Below, in pieces: positions 22,301 to 37,200 of a stretch of 64,000 bases of DNA (its first letter is position 1; each line of letters begins with the position of its first letter). This DNA is from Protonemura montana. Taxonomy: Eukaryota; Arthropoda; Insecta; Plecoptera; Nemouridae. The stretch spans positions 2,360,001 through 2,424,000 of the forward strand of contig OX387611.1 in NCBI GenBank assembly GCA_947568835.1, in the 5' to 3' direction. A model generated the notes under the pieces. The model worked only from the letters and a program-made list of their open reading frames with translations. It was not told where the DNA came from and searched no databases. The position numbers were made by a program, and so were the translations under genes.

Positions 22301-25300
22301 AACTAGCCCCTGTAACAACTTGCCCCTGTAACAACTAGCCCCTGTAACAACTAGCCCCTGTAACAAATTGCCCCTGTAACAACTAGCCCCTGTAACAACT
22401 TGCCCCTGTAACAACTAGCCCCTGTAACAACTTGCCCCTGTAACAACTTGCCCATGTAACAACTTGCCCCTGTAACAACTAGCCCCTGTAACAACTTGCC
22501 CCTGTAACAACTAGCCCCTGTAACAACTAGCCCCTGTAACAACTAGCCCCTGTAACAACTAGCCCCTGTAACAACTTGCCCCTGTAACAACTAGCCCCAG
22601 TAACAACTTGCCCCTGTAACAACTAGCCCCTGTAACAACTAGCCCCTGTAACAACTTGCCCCTGTAACAACTAGCCCCTGTAACAAATTGCCCCTGTAAC
22701 AACTAGCCCCTGTAACAACTAGCCCCTGTAACAACTTGCCCCTGTAACAACTTGCCCCTGTAACAACTAGCCCCTGTAACAACTTGCCCCTGTAACAACT
22801 TGCCCCTGTAACAACTTGCCCCTGTAACAACTAGCCCCTGTAACAACTAGCCCCTGTAACAAATTGCCCCTGTAACACCTTGCCCCTGTAACAACTTGCC
22901 CATGTAACAACTAGCCCCTGTAACAACTAGCCCCTGTAACAACTTGCCCCTGTAACAACTTGCCCCTGTAACAACTAGCCCCTGTAACAACTTGCCCCTG
23001 TAACAACTAGCCCCTGTATGAACTAGCCCCTATAACAATTAGCCCCTGTAACAACTAGCCCCTGTAACAACTTGCCCCTATAACAACTAGCCGTTGTAAC
23101 AACTAGCCCCTGTAACAACTTGCCCCTATAACAACTTGCCCCTGTAACAACTAGCCCCTGTAACAACTAGCCCCTATAACAACTAGCCCCTGTAACAACT
23201 AGCCCCTGTAACAACTAGCCCCTGTAACAACTAGCCCCTGTATGAACTAGCCCCTATAACAACTAGCCCGTGTAACAACTAGCCACTGTAACAACTTGCC
23301 CCTGTAACAACTAGCCCCTGTAACAACTAGCCCCTGTACAACTAGCCCCTGTAACAACTAGCCCCTGTAACAACTTGCCCCTGTAACAACTTGCCCCTGT
23401 TACAACACGCCCCTGTAACAACTAGCCCCTGTAACAACTAGCCCCTGTAACAACTAGCCCCTGTAACAACTAGCCCCTGTAACAACTAGCCCCTGTAACA
23501 ACTAGCCCCTGTAACAACTTGCCCCTGTAACAACTAGCCCCTGTACAACTAGCCCCTGTAACAACTTGCCCCTGTAACAACTAGCCCCTGTAACAACTAG
23601 CCCCTGTAACAACTAGCCCCTGTAACAACTAGCCCCTGTAACAACTAGCCCCTGTAACAACTTGCCCCTGTAACAACTTGCCCCTGTAACAACTAGCCCC
23701 TGTAACAACTTGCCCCTGTAACAACTAGCCCCTGTATGAACTAGCCCCTATAACAATTAGCCCCTGTAACAACTAGCCCCTGTAACAACTAGCCCCTATA
23801 ACAACTAGCCCCTGTAACAACTAGCCCCTGTAACAACTAGCCCCTGTAACAACTAGCCCCTGTAACAACTTGCCCCTGTAACAACTAGCCCCTGTATGAA
23901 CTAGCCCCTATAACAACTAGCCCCTGTAACAACTAGCCCCTATAACAACTAGCCCCTGTAACAACTAGCCCCTGTAAAAACTAGCCCCTGTAACAACTAG
24001 CCCCTGTAACAACTTGCCCCTGTAACAACTTGCCCCTGTAACAACTAGCCCCTGTAACAACTAGCCCCTGTAACAACTTGCCCCTGTAACAACTAGCCCC
24101 TGTAACAACTTGCCCCTGTAACAACTTGCCCCTGTAACAACTTGCCCCTGTAACAACTTGCCCCTGTAACAACTAGCCCCTGTAACAACTAGCCCCTGTA
24201 ACAACTAGCTCCTGTAACAACTTGCCCCTGTAACAACTTGCCCCTGTAACAACTAGCCCCTGTAACAACTAGCCCCTGTAACAACTAGCCCCTGTAACAA
24301 CTAGCCCCTGTAACAACTAGCCCCTGTAACAACTAGCCCCTGTAACAACTAGCCCCTGTAACAATTAGCCCCTGTAACAACTAGCCCCTGTAACAACTAG
24401 CCCCTATAACAACTAGCCCCTGTAACAACTAGCCCCTGTAACAACTAGCCCCTGTAACAACTAGCCCCTGTAACAACTTGCCCCTGTAACAACTAGCCCC
24501 TGTATGAACTAGCCCCTATAACAACTAGCCCCTGTAACAACTAGCCCCTATAACAACTAGCCCCTGTAACAACTAGCCCCTGTAAAAACTAGCCCCTGTA
24601 ACAACTAGCCCCTGTAACAACTAGCCCCTGTTACAACTAGCCCCTGTAACAACTAGCCCCTGTAACAACTAGCCCCTGTAACAACTAGCCCCTGTAACAA
24701 CTTGCCCCTGTAACAACTAGCCCCTGTATGAACTAGCCCCTATAACAACTAGCCCCTGTAACAACTAGCCCCTATAACAACTAGCCCCTGTAACAACTAG
24801 CCCCTGTAACAACTAGCCCCTGTAACAACTAGCCCCTGTAACAACTAGCCCCTGTAACAACTAGCCCCTGTAACAACTAGCCCCTGTAACAACTAGCCCC
24901 TGTAACAACTAGCCCCTGTAACAACCTGCCCCTGTAACAACTTGCCTCTGTAACAACTAGCCCCTGTAACAACTTGCCCCTGTAACAACTTGCCCCTGTA
25001 ACAACTAGCCCCTGTAACAACTAGCCCCTGTAACAACTTGCCCCTGTAACAACTAGCCCCTGTAACAACTAGCCCCTATAACAACTAGCCCCTATAACTA
25101 CTAGCCCCTGTAACAACTAGCCCCTGTAACAACTAGCCCCTGTAACAACTTGCCCCTGTAACAACTTGCCCCTGTTACAACACGCCCCTGTAACAACTAG
25201 CCCCTGTAACAACTAGCCCCTGTAACAACTAGCCGCTGTAACAACTAGCCCCTGTAACAACTAGCCCCTGTAACAACTAGCCCCTGTAACAACTTGCCCC

Positions 25301-28290
25301 TGTAACAACTAGCCCCTGTACAACTAGTCCCTGTAACAACTTGCCCCTGTAACAACTAGCCCCTGTAACAACTTGCCCCAGGAACAACTTGCCCCTGTAA
25401 CAACTAGCCCCTGTAACAACTAGCCCCTGTAACAACTTGCCCCTGTTACAACACGCCCCTGTAACAACTAGCCCCTGTAACAATTAGCCCCTGTAACAAC
25501 AAGCCCCTGTAACAACTAGCCCCTGTAACAACTAGCCCCTGTAACAACTAGCCCCTGTAACAACTTGCCCCTGTAACAACTTGCCCCCTGTAACAACTAG
25601 CCCCTGTAACAACTAGCCCCTGTAACAAATTGCCCCTGTAACAACTTGCCCCTGTAACAACTTGCCCCTGTAACAACTAGCCCCTGTAACAACTATCCCC
25701 TGTAACAACTTGCCCCTGTAACAACTAGCCCCTGTAACAACTAGCCCCTGTAACAACTTGCCCCTGTAACAACTTGCCCCTGTAACAACTAGCCCCTGTA
25801 ACAAATTGCCCCTGTAACACCTTGCCCCTGTAACAACTTGCCCATGTAACAACTAGCCCCTGTAACAACTAGCCCCTGTAACAACTTGCCCCTGTAACAA
25901 CTAGCCCCTGTAACAACTAGCCCCTGTAACAACTTGCCCCTGTAACAACTAGCCCCTGTAACAACTTGCCCCTGTAACAACTTGCCCCTGTAACAACTAG
26001 CCCCTGTAACAACTAGCCCCTGTAACAACTTGCCCCTGTTACAACACGCCCCTGTAACAACTAGCCCCTGTAACAATTAGCCCCTGTAAAAACTGGCCCC
26101 TGTAACAACTAGCCCCTGTAACAACTAGCCCCTGTAACAACTAGCCCCTATAACAACTAGCCCCTGTAACAACTTGCCCCTGTAACAACTAGCCCCTGTA
26201 ACAACTAGCTCCTGTAACAACTAGCCCCTGTAACAACAAGCCCCTGTAACAACTAGCCCCTGTAACAACTAGCCCCTGTAACAACTAGCCCCTGTAACAA
26301 CTTGCCCCTGTAACAACTTGCCCCTGTAACAACTAGCCCCTGTAACAACTTGCCCCTGTAACAACTTGCCCCTGTAACAACTAGCCTCTGTAACAACTAG
26401 CCCCTGTAACAACTTGCCCCTGTTACAACACGCCCCTGTAACAACTAGCCCCTGTAACAATTAGCCCCTGTAACAACTAGCCCCTGTAACAACTAGCCCC
26501 TGTAACAACTAGCCCCTGTAACAACTTGCCCCTGTAACAACTAGCCCCTGTAACAACTTGCCCCTGTAACAACTTGCCCCTGTAACAACTAGCCCCTGTA
26601 ATAACTAGCCCCTGTATCAACTTGTCCCTGTAACAACTAGCCCCTGTAACAACTAGCCCCTGTAACAACTTGCCCCTGTAACAACACGCCCCTGTAACAA
26701 CTAGCCCCTGTAACAACTAGCCCCTGTAACAACTAGCCCCTGTAACAACTAGCCCCTGTAACAACTTGCCCCTGTAACAACTTGCCCCTGTAACAACTAG
26801 CCCCTGTAACAACTAGCCCCTGTAACAACTAGCCCCTGTAACAACTAGCCCCTGTAACAACTTGCCCCTGTAACAACTAGCCCCTGTAACAACTAGCCCC
26901 TGTAACAACTAGCCCCTGTAACAACTAGCCCCTGTAACAACTAGCCCCTGTAACAACTAGCCCCTGTAACAACTAGCCCCTGTAACAACTAGCCTCTGTA
27001 ACAACTAGCCCCTGTAACAACTAGCCCCTGTAACAACTTGCCCCTGTAACAACTAGCCCCTGTAACAACTTGCCCCTGTAACAACTTGCCCCTGTAACAA
27101 CTAGCCCCTGTAACAACTAGCCCCTGTAACAACTAGCCCCTGTAACAACTTGCCCCTGTAACAACTTGCCCCTGTAACAACTAGCCCCTGTAACAACACG
27201 CCCCTGTAACAACTAGCCCCTGTAACAACTAGCCCCTGTAACAACTTGCCCCTGTAACAACTAGCCCCTGTAACAACTTGCCCCTGTAACAACTAGCCCC
27301 TGTAACAACTAGCCCCTGTAACAACTAGCCCCTATAACAACTAGCCCCTGTAACAACTAGCCCCTATAACAACTAGCCCCTGTAACAACTAGCCCCTGTA
27401 ACAACTAGCCCCTGTAACAACTAGACCCTGTAACAACTAGCCCCTGTAACAACTTGCCCCTGTAACAACTAGCCCCTGTAACAACTTGCCCCTGTAACAA
27501 CTAGCCCCTGTACAACTAGCCCCTGTAACAACTAGCCCCTGTAACAATTAGCCCCTGTAACAACTAGCCCCTGTAACAACTAGTCCCTGTAACAACTAGC
27601 CCCTGTAACAACTTGCCCCTGTAACAACTAGCCCCTGTAAAAACTAGCCCTGTAACAACTAGCCCCTGTAACAACTTGCCCCTGTAACAACTAGCCCCTG
27701 TAACAACTTGCCCCTGTAACAACTTGCCCCTGTAACAACTTGCCCCTGTAACAACTAGCCCCTGTAACAACTAGCCCCTGTAACAACTTGCCCCTGTAAC
27801 AACTAGCCCCTGTAACAACTTGCCCCTGTAACAACTAGCCCCTGTAACAACTTGCCCCTGTAACAACTTGCCCCTGTAACAACTAGCCCCTGTAACAACT
27901 AGCCCCTGTAAAAACTAGCCCTGTAACAACTTGCCCCTGTAACAACTAGCCCCTGTAACAACTTGCCCCTGTAACAACTTGCCCCTGTAACAACTAGCCT
28001 CTGTAACAACTAGCCCCTGTAACAACTAGCCCCTGTAACAACTAGCCCCTGTAACAACTAGCCCCTGTAACAACTAGCCCCTGTAACAACTAGCCCCTGT
28101 AACAACTAGCCCCTGTAACAACTAGCCCCTGTAACAACTAGCCCCTGTAACAACTAGCCCCTGTAACAACTAGCCCCTGTAACAACTAGCCCCTGTAACA
28201 ACTTGCCCCTGTAACAACTTGCCCCTGTAACAACTTGCCCCTGTAACAACTTGCCCCTGTAACAACCTGCCCCTGTAACAACTAGCCCAA
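19393..28290 (+). repeat. 16-bp satellite array, about 550 copies
   Basis: Tandem TAACAACTAGCCCCTG units over 8.9 kb. The main variant is CTTGCC for CTAGCC. Rarer ones include 'acaacacgcccc', 'tgtatgaac', 'cccctataac' and 15-bp 'tgtacaac' units, and several recur in the same order at distant places, which indicates block-wise copying within the array. 63-95-codon frames on the minus strand are by-products of units read through three phases. There is one CCCC tract per unit on the plus strand. Confidence 0.97.
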
Positions 28291-31200
28291 CTAACATCCT
28301 GCCCCATATCCTACCCCTTGTCCTGCCCCTTGTTCTGCTCCATGTCCTGCCCCATGTCCTGCTCCATGTCCTGCTATAAGTCCTGCCTCATGTCCTGTCC
28401 CATGTCCTGCCCCATGTCCTGTCCCAAGTCCTGTCCCATGTCCTGCCCCATGTCCTACCCCATGTCCTGTTCCATGTCATGTCCCATGTCCTGCCCCATG
28501 TCCTGCCCCATGTCCTGCCTCATGTCCTGCCCCATGTCCTGCCCTATGTCCTGCCCCATGTCCTGCCCCATATCCTGCTCCATGTCCTGCTCCAAGTCCT
28601 GCCCCATGTCCTGCCCCAAGTCCTGCCCCATGTCATGTCCCATGTCCTGCCCCAAGTCCTGCCCCATGTCCTGCCCCATGTCCTGTCCTATGTCCTGTCC
28701 CATGTCCTGCCCCATGTCCTGCTCCAAGTCCTGCCCCATGTACTGTCCCATGTCCTGCCCCATGTCCTGTCTCATGTACTGCCCCATGTCCTGCCCCATG
28801 TCCTGCCCCATGTCCTGCCCCATGTCCGGTCCTATGTCCTGCCCCATGTCCTGCCCCATGTCCTATCCCATATCCTGTCCTATGTCCTGCCCCATGTCCT
28901 GTCCCATGTACTGTCCCATGTCCTGCCCCATGTCCTGCCCCATGTCCTGCGCCATGTCCTGTCCCATGTCCTGCCCCAAGTCCTGCCCCATGTCCTGCTC
29001 CATGTCCTGCTCCATGTCCTGCTCCATGTCCTGTCCCATATCCTGCCCCATGTCCTGTCCCATGTCCTGCCCCATGTCCTGTCTCATGTTCTGCCCCATG
29101 TCCTGCCCCATGTCCTGTCCCATGTCCTGTCCTATGTCCTGCCCCAAGTCCTGCCCCATGTTCTACACCATGTCCTGCCCCATTCCCTGCCCCATGTCCT
29201 GCCCCATGTCCTATCCCATATCCTGTCCCATGTCCTGCCCCATGTCCTGTCCCATGTCCTTTCCCATGTCTTGCCCGAAGTCCTGCCCCATGTCCTGCTC
29301 CATGTCCTGCCCCATGTCCTGCTCCATGTCTTGTCCCATGTTTTCCCCCATGTCCTGCCCCATGTCATGTCCCATGTCCTGGCCTATTTCCTGCCCCATG
29401 TCCTGCCCCAAGTCCTGCCCATGTCCTGCCCCATGTCCTGCCCCATGTCCTGTCCCGTGTCCTGCCCCATGTCCTGCCTCATGTCCTGCCTCATGTCCTG
29501 ACCCATGTCCTGCCCCATGTCCTGCCTCATGTCCTGACCCATGTCCTGCCCCATGTCCTGTCCCATGTCCTGCCTCATGTCCTGCCCCAATTCCTGCCCC
29601 ATGTCCTGCCCCATGTCCTGCCCCATGTCCTGCCCCATGTCCTGTTCCTATATCCTGCTCCATGTCCTGCTCCATGTCCTGCTCCATGTCCTGCTCCATG
29701 TCCTGCCCCATATCCTGCCCCATGTCCTGCCCCATGTCCTGCCCCATGTCCTGCTCCAAGTCCTGCCCCATGTCCTGTCCCATGTCCTGCCCCATGTCCT
29801 GCCCCATGTCCTGCCCCATATCCTGCTCTAAGTCCTGCCCCATGTCCTGTCCCATGTCCTGCCCCATGTCCTGCCCCATGTCCTGCCCCATGTCCTGCCC
29901 CATATCCTGTCCCATGTCCTGCCCCATGTCCTGCCCCATGTCCTTCCCCATATCCTGTCCCATGTCCTGCCCCATGTCCTGTCCCATGTCCTGCCCCATG
30001 TCCTGTCCCATGTCCTGCCCCAATTCCTGCCCCATGTCCTGCCCCATGTCCTGCCCCATGTCCTGCCCCATGTCCTGCCCCAAGTCCTGCCCCATGTCCT
30101 GTCCCATGTCCTGTCCCATGTCCTGCCCCAAGTCCTGCCCCATGTCCTGCTCCATGTCCTGTCCCATGTCCTGTCCCATGTCCTGCCCCAAGTCCTGCCC
30201 CATGTCCTGCCCCATGTCCTGCCCCATGTCCTGCCCCATGTCATGTCCCATGTCCTGCCCCATGTCCTGCCCCATGTCCTGCTCCATGTCCTGTCCCATG
30301 TCCTGCCCCAACTTCCGCCCATGTCCTGCCCCATGTCCTGCCTAATGTCCTGCCCCATGTCATGTCCCATGTCCTGCCCCATGTCCTGCCCCATGTCCTG
30401 CCCCAAGTCCTGCCCCATGTCCTGCCCCATGTCCTGCCCCATGTCCTGTCCCATGTCCTGCCCCATGTCCTGCCTCATGTCCTGCCCCATGTCCTGCTCC
30501 ATGTCCTGTCCCATGTCCTGTCCCATGTCCTGCCCCAAGTCCTGCCCCATGTCCTGCCCCATGTCCTGCCCCAAGTCCTGCCCCATGTCCTGTCCCATGT
30601 CCTGCCCCATGTCCTGTCTCATGTTCTGCCCCATGTCCTGCCCCATGTCCTGTCCCATGTCCTGTCCTATGTCCTGCCCCATGTCCTGCCCCATGTCCTA
30701 TCCCATATCCTGTCCCATGTCCTGCCCCATGTCCTGTCCCATGTCCTGCCCCATGTTCTGCCCCAAGTCCTGCCTCATGTCCTGTCCCATGTCCTTTCCC
30801 ATGTCCTGCCCGAAGTCCTGCCCCATGTCCTGCTCCATGTCCTGCCCCATGTCCTGCTCCATGTCTTGTCCCATGTTTTGTCCCATGTCCTGCCACCATG
30901 TCATGTCCCATGTCCTGTCCCATGTCCTGCCCCATGTCCTGTTCCATGTCCTGCCCCATGTCCTGTCCCATGTCCTGCCTCATGTCCTGCCCCAATTCCT
31001 GCCCCATGTCCTGTCCCATGTCCTGCCCCAAGTCCTGCCCCATGTCATGTCCCATATCCTGCCCCAAGTCCTGTCCCATGTCCTGCCCCATGTCCTGTCT
31101 CATGTCCTGCCCCATGTCCTGTCCCAAGTCCTGTCCCATGTCATGCCCCATGTCATGTCCCATGTCCTGCCCCAAGTCCTGCCCCATGTCCTGCCCCATG

Positions 31201-34200
31201 TCCTGTCCCATGTCCTGTCCCATGTCCTGTCCCATGTCCTGCCCCATGTCCCGCCCCAAGTCCTGCCCCATGTCCTATCCCATGTCCTGCCCCATGTCCT
31301 GTCTCATGTACTGCCCCATGTCCTGCCCCATGTCCTGTCCCATGTCCTGTCCCATGTCCTGCCCCATGTCCTGTCCCATGTCCTGCCCCAAGTCCTGCCC
31401 CATGTCCTGCCCCATGTCCTGCCCCATGTCCTGCCCCATGTCATGTCCCATGTCCTGCCCCATGTCCTGCCCCATGTCCTGCCCCAAGTCCTGCCCCATG
31501 TCCTGTCCCATGTCCTGCCCCAAGTCCTGCCCCATGTCCTGCTCCATGTCCTGTCCCATATCCTGTCCCATGTCCTGCCCCAAGTCCTGCCCCATGTCCT
31601 GCCCCATGTCCTGCCCCATGTCCTGCCCCATGTCATGTCCCATGTCCTGCCCTATGTCCTGCCCCATGTCCTTCCCCAAGTCCTGCCCCATGTTCTGCCC
31701 CATGTCCTGCCCCATGTCCTGTCCCATGTCCTGCCCCATGTCCTGCCTCATGTACTGCCCTAAGTCTTGTCCCATGTCCTGCCCCATGTCCTGCCCCTTG
31801 TCCTGCCCCAAGTCCTGCCCCATGTCCTGCCCCAAGTCCTGCCCCATGTCCTGTCCCATGTCCTGCCCCATGTCCTGCTCCATGTCCTGTCCCATATCCT
31901 GTCCCATGTCCTGCCCCAAGTCCTGCCCCATGTCCTGCCCCATGTCCTGCCCCATGTCATGTCCCATGTCCTGCCCTATGTCCTGCCCCATGTCCTGCCC
32001 CAAGTCCTGCCCCATGTCCTGCCCCATGTCCTGCCCCATGTCCTGTCCCATGTCCTGCCCCATGTCCTGCCTCATGTACTGCCCCAAGTCTTGTCCCATG
32101 TCCTGCCCCATGTCCTGCCCCTTGTCCTGCCCCAAGTCCTGACCCATGTCCTGCCCCAAGTCTTGTCCCATGTCCTGCCTCATGTACTGCCCCATGTCCT
32201 GCCCCATGTCCTGTCTCATGTACTGCCCCATGTCCTGCCCCATGTCCTGCCCCATGTCCTGCCCCATGTCCGGTCCTATGTCCTGCCCCATGTCCTGCCC
32301 CATGTCCTATCCCATATCCTGTCCCATGTCCTGCCCCATGTCCTGTCCCATGTACTGTCCCATGTCCTGCCCCATGTCCTGCCCCATGTCCTGCGCCATG
32401 TCCTGTCCCATGTCCTGCCCCAAGTCCTGCCCCATGTCCTGCTCCATGTCCTGCTCCATGTCCTGCTCCATGTCCTGTCCCACATCCTGCCCCATGTCCT
32501 GTCCCATGTCCTGCCCCATGTCCTGTCTCATGTTCTGCCCCATGTCCTGCCCCATGTCCTGTCCCATGTCCTGTCCTATGGCCTGCCCCAAGTCCTGCCC
32601 CATGTCCTGCACCATGTCCTGCCCCATTCCCTGCCCCATGTCCTGCCCCATGTCCTATCCCATATCCTGTCCCATGTCCTGCCCCATGTCCTGTCCCATG
32701 TCCTTTCCCATGTCCTGCCCGAAGTCCTGCCCCATGTCCTGCTCCATGTCCTGCCCCATGTCCTGCTCCATGTCTTGTCCCATGTTTTTCCCCATATCCT
32801 GCCCCATGTCATGTCCCATGTCCTGGCCTATTTCCTGCCCCATGTCCTGCCCCAAGTCCTGCCCATGTCCTGCCCCATGTCCTGCCCCATGTCCTGTCCC
32901 GTGTCCTGCCCCATGTCCTGCCTCATGTCCTGCCTCATGTCCTGACCCATGTCCTGCCCCATGTCCTGCCTCATGTCCTGACCCATGTCCTGCCCCATGT
33001 CCTGTCCCATGTCCTGCCTCATGTCCTGCCCCAATTCCTGCCCCATGTCCTGCCCCATGTCCTGCCCCATGTCCTGCCCCATGTCCTGTTCCTATATCCT
33101 GCTCCATGTCCTGCTCCATGTCCTGCTCCATGTCCTGCTCCATGTCCTGCCCCATATCCTGCCCCATGTCCTGCCCCATGTCCTGCCCCATGTCCTGCTC
33201 CAAGTCCTGCCCCATGTCCTGTCCCATGTCCTGCCCCATGTCCTGCCCCATGTCCTGCCCCATGTCCTGCCCCATATCCTGTCCCATGTCCTGCCCCATG
33301 TCCTGTCCCATGTCCTGCCCCTTGTCCTGTCCTATGTCCTGCCTCATGTCCTGCCCCAATTCCTGCCCCATGTCCTGTCCCATGTCCTGCCCCATGTCCC
33401 GCCCCAAGTCCTGCCCCATGTCCTGTCCCATGTCCTGCCCCATGTCCTGTCTCATGTACTGCCCCATGTCCTGCCCCATGTCCTGTCCTATTTCCTGTCC
33501 CATGTCCTGCCCCATGTCCTGCCCCATGTCCTATACCATGTACTGTCCCATGTCCTGCCCCAAGTCCTGCCCCATGTCCTGTCCCATGTCCTGCCCCATG
33601 TCCTGCCCCATGTCCTGTCCCATGTCCTGCCCCAAGTCCTGCCCCATGTCCTGCCCCATGTCCTGCCCCAAGTCCTGCCCCATGTCCTGTCCCATGTCCT
33701 GTCCCATGTCCTGCCCCAAGTCCTGCCCCATGTCCTGCTCCATGTCCTGTCCCATGTCCTGTCCCATGTCCTGCCCCAAGTCCTGCCCCATGTCCTGCCC
33801 CATGTCCTGCCCCATGTCCTGCCCCATGTCCCATGTCCTGCCCCATGTCCTGCCCCATGTCCTGCTCCATGTCCTGTCCCATGTCCTGTCCCATGTCCTG
33901 CCCCAACTTCCGCCCATGTCCTGCCCCATGTCCTGCCTAATGTCCTGCCCCATGTCATGTCCCATTTCCTGCCCCATGTCCTGCCCCATGTCCTGCCCCA
34001 TGTCCTGCCCCATGTCCTGCCCCAAGTCCTGCCCCATGTCCTGCTCCAAGTCCTGCCCCATGTCCTGCCCCATGTCCTGCCCCATGTCCTGTCCCATGTC
34101 CTGCCCCATGTCCTGCCTCATGTACTGCCCCAAGTCTTGTCCCATGTCCTGCCCCATGTCCTGCCCCTTGTCCTGCCCCATGTCCTGCCCCAAGTTTTGT

Positions 34201-37200
34201 CCCATGTCCTGCCTCATGTACTGCCCCATGTCCTGCCCCATGTCCTGTCTCATGTACTGCCCCATGTCCTGCCCCATGTCCTGCCCCATGTCCTGCCCCA
34301 TGTCCGGTCCTATGTCCTGCCCCATGTCCTGCCCCATGTCCTATCCCATATCCTGTCCCATGTCCTGCCCCATGTCCTGTCCCATGTACTGTCCCATGTC
34401 CTGCCCCATGTCCTGCCCCATGTCCTGCGCCATGTCCTGTCCCATGTCCTGCCCCAAGTCCTGCCCCATGTCCTGCTCCATGTCCTGCTCCATGTCCTGC
34501 TCCATGTCCTGTCCCATATCCTGCCCCATGTCCTGTCCCATGTCCTGCCCCATGTCCTGTCTCATGTTCTGCCCCATGTCCTGCCCCATGTCCTGTCCCA
34601 TGTCCTGTCCTATGTCCTGCCCCAAGTCCTGCCCCATGTCCTGCACCATGTCCTGCCCCATTCCCTGCCCCATGTCCTGCCCCATGTCCTATCCCATATC
34701 CTGTCCCATGTCCTGCCCCATGTCCTGTCCCATGTCCTTTCCCATGTCCTGCCCGAAGTCCTGCCCCATGTCCTGCTCCATGTCCTGCCCCATGTCCTGC
34801 TCCATGTCTTGTCCCATGTTTTCCCCCATGTCCTGCCCCATGTCATGTCCCATGTCCTGGCCTATTTCCTGCCCCATGTCCTGCCCCAAGTCCTGCCCAT
34901 GTCCTGCCCCATGTCCTGCCCCATGTCCTGTCCCGTGTCCTGCCCCATGTCCTGCCTCATGTCCTGCCTCATGTCCTGACCCATGTCCTGCCCCATGTCC
35001 TGCCTCATGTCCTGACCCATGTCCTGCCCCATGTCCTGTCCCATGTCCTGCCTCATGTCCTGCCCCAATTCCTGCCCCATGTCCTGCCCCATGTCCTGCC
35101 CCATGTCCTGCCCCATGTCCTGTTCCTATATCCTGCTCCATGTCCTGCTCCATGTCCTGCTCCATGTCCTGCTCCATGTCCTGCCCCATATCCTGCCCCA
35201 TGTCCTGCCCCATGTCCTGCCCCATGTCCTGCTCCAAGTCCTGCCCCATGTCCTGTCCCATGTCCTGCCCCATGTCCTGCCCCATGTCCTGCCCCATGTC
35301 CTGCCCCATATCCTGTCCCATGTCCTGCCCCATGTCCTGTCCCATGTCCTGCCCCTTGTTCTGTCCTATGTCCTGCCTCATGTCCTGCCCCAATTCCTGC
35401 CCCATGTCCTGTCCCATGTCCTGCCCCATGTCCCGCCCCAAGTCCTGCCCCATGTCCTGTCCCATGTCCTGCCCCATGTCCTGTCTCATGTACTGCCCCA
35501 TGTCCTGCCCCATGTCCTGTCCCATTTCCTGTCCCATGTCCTGCCCCATGTTCTGCCCCATGTCCTATACCATGTACTGTCCCATGTCCTGCCCCAAGTC
35601 CTGCCCCATGTCCTGTCCCATGTCCTGCCCCATGTCCTGCCCCATGTCCTGTCCCATGTCCTGCCCCAAGTCCTGCCCCATGTCCTGCCCCATGTCCTGC
35701 CCCAAGTCCTGCCCCATGTCCTGTCCCATGTCCTGTCCCATGTCCTGCCCCAAGTCCTGCCCCATGTCCTGCTCCATGTCCTGTCCCATGTCCTGTCCCA
35801 TGTCCTGCCCCAAGTCCTGCCCCATGTCCTGCCCCATGTCCTGCCCCATGTCCTGCCCCATGTCATGTCCCATGTCCTGCCCCATGTCCTGCCCCATGTC
35901 CTGCTCCATGTCCTGTCCCATGTCCTGTCCCATGTCCTGCCCCAACTTCCGCCCATGTCCTGCCCCATGTCCTGCCTAATGTCCTGCCCCATGTCATGTC
36001 CCATATCCTGCCCCATGTCCTGCCCCATGTCCTGCCCCATGTCCTGCCCCAAGTCCTGCCCCATGTCCTGTCCCATGTCCTGCCCCATGTCCTGTCTCAT
36101 GTTCTGCCCCATGTCCTGCCCCATGTCCTGTCCCATGTCCTGTCCTATGTCCTGCCCCATGTCCTGCCCCATGTCCTATCCCATATCCTGTCCCATGTCC
36201 TGCCCCATGTCCTGTCCCATGTCCTGCCCCATGTTCTGCCCCAAGTCCTGCCTCATGTCCTGTCCCATGTCCTTTCCCATGTCCTGCCCGAAGTCCTGCC
36301 CCATGTCCTGCTCCATGTCCTGCCCCATGTCCTGCTCCATGTCTTGTCCCATGTTTTGTCCCATGTCCTGCCACCATGTCATGTCCCATGTCCTGTCCCA
36401 TGTCCTGCCCCATGTCCTGTTCCATGTCCTGCCCCATGTCCTGTCCCATGTCCTGCCTCATGTCCTGCCCCAATTCCTGCCCCATGTCCTGTCCCATGTC
36501 CTGTCCCATGTCATGCCCCATGTCATGTCCCATGTCCTGCCCCAAGTCCTGTCCCATGTCCTGCCCCATGTCCTGTCCCATGTCCTGTCCCATGTCCTGC
36601 CCCAAGTCCTGCCCCATGTCCTGCCCCATGTCCTGCCCCATGTCCTGCCCCATGTCATGTCCCATGTCCTGCCCCATGTCCTGCCCCATGTCCTGCCCCA
36701 AGTCCTGCCCCATGTCCTGTCCCATGTCCTGCCCCAAGTCCTGCCCCATGTCCTGCTCCATGTCCTGTCCCATATCCTGTCCCATGTCCTGCCCCAAGTC
36801 CTGCCCCATGTCCTGCCCCATGTCCTGCCCCATGTCCTGCCCCATGTCATGTCCCATGTCCTGCCCTATGTCCTGCCCCATGTCCTGCCCCAAGTCCTGC
36901 CCCATGTTCTGCCCCATGTCCTGCCCCATGTCCTGTACCATGTCCTGCCACATGTCCTGCCTCATGTACTGCCCCAAGTCTTGTCCCATGTCCTGCCCCA
37001 TGTCCTGCCCCTTGTCCTGCCCCAAGTCCTGCCCCATGTCCTGCCCCAAGTCCTGCCCCATGTCCTGTCCCATGTCCTGCCCCATGTCCTGCTCCATGTC
37101 CTGTCCCATATCCTGTCCCATGTCCTGCCCCAAGTCCTGCCCCATGTCCTGCCCCATGTCCTGCCCCATGTCCTGCCCCATGTCATGTCCCATGTCCTGC

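Noticed and set aside
19393-28290. 63-95-codon minus-strand frames (LQGLVVTGASCYRG repeats)
   Set aside because: They are products of a 16-bp tandem unit read over three phases and occur wherever variants remove stops.
19393-28290. CRISPR-like appearance of short direct repeats
   Set aside because: There are no unique spacers, units are contiguous, and the DNA is eukaryotic.
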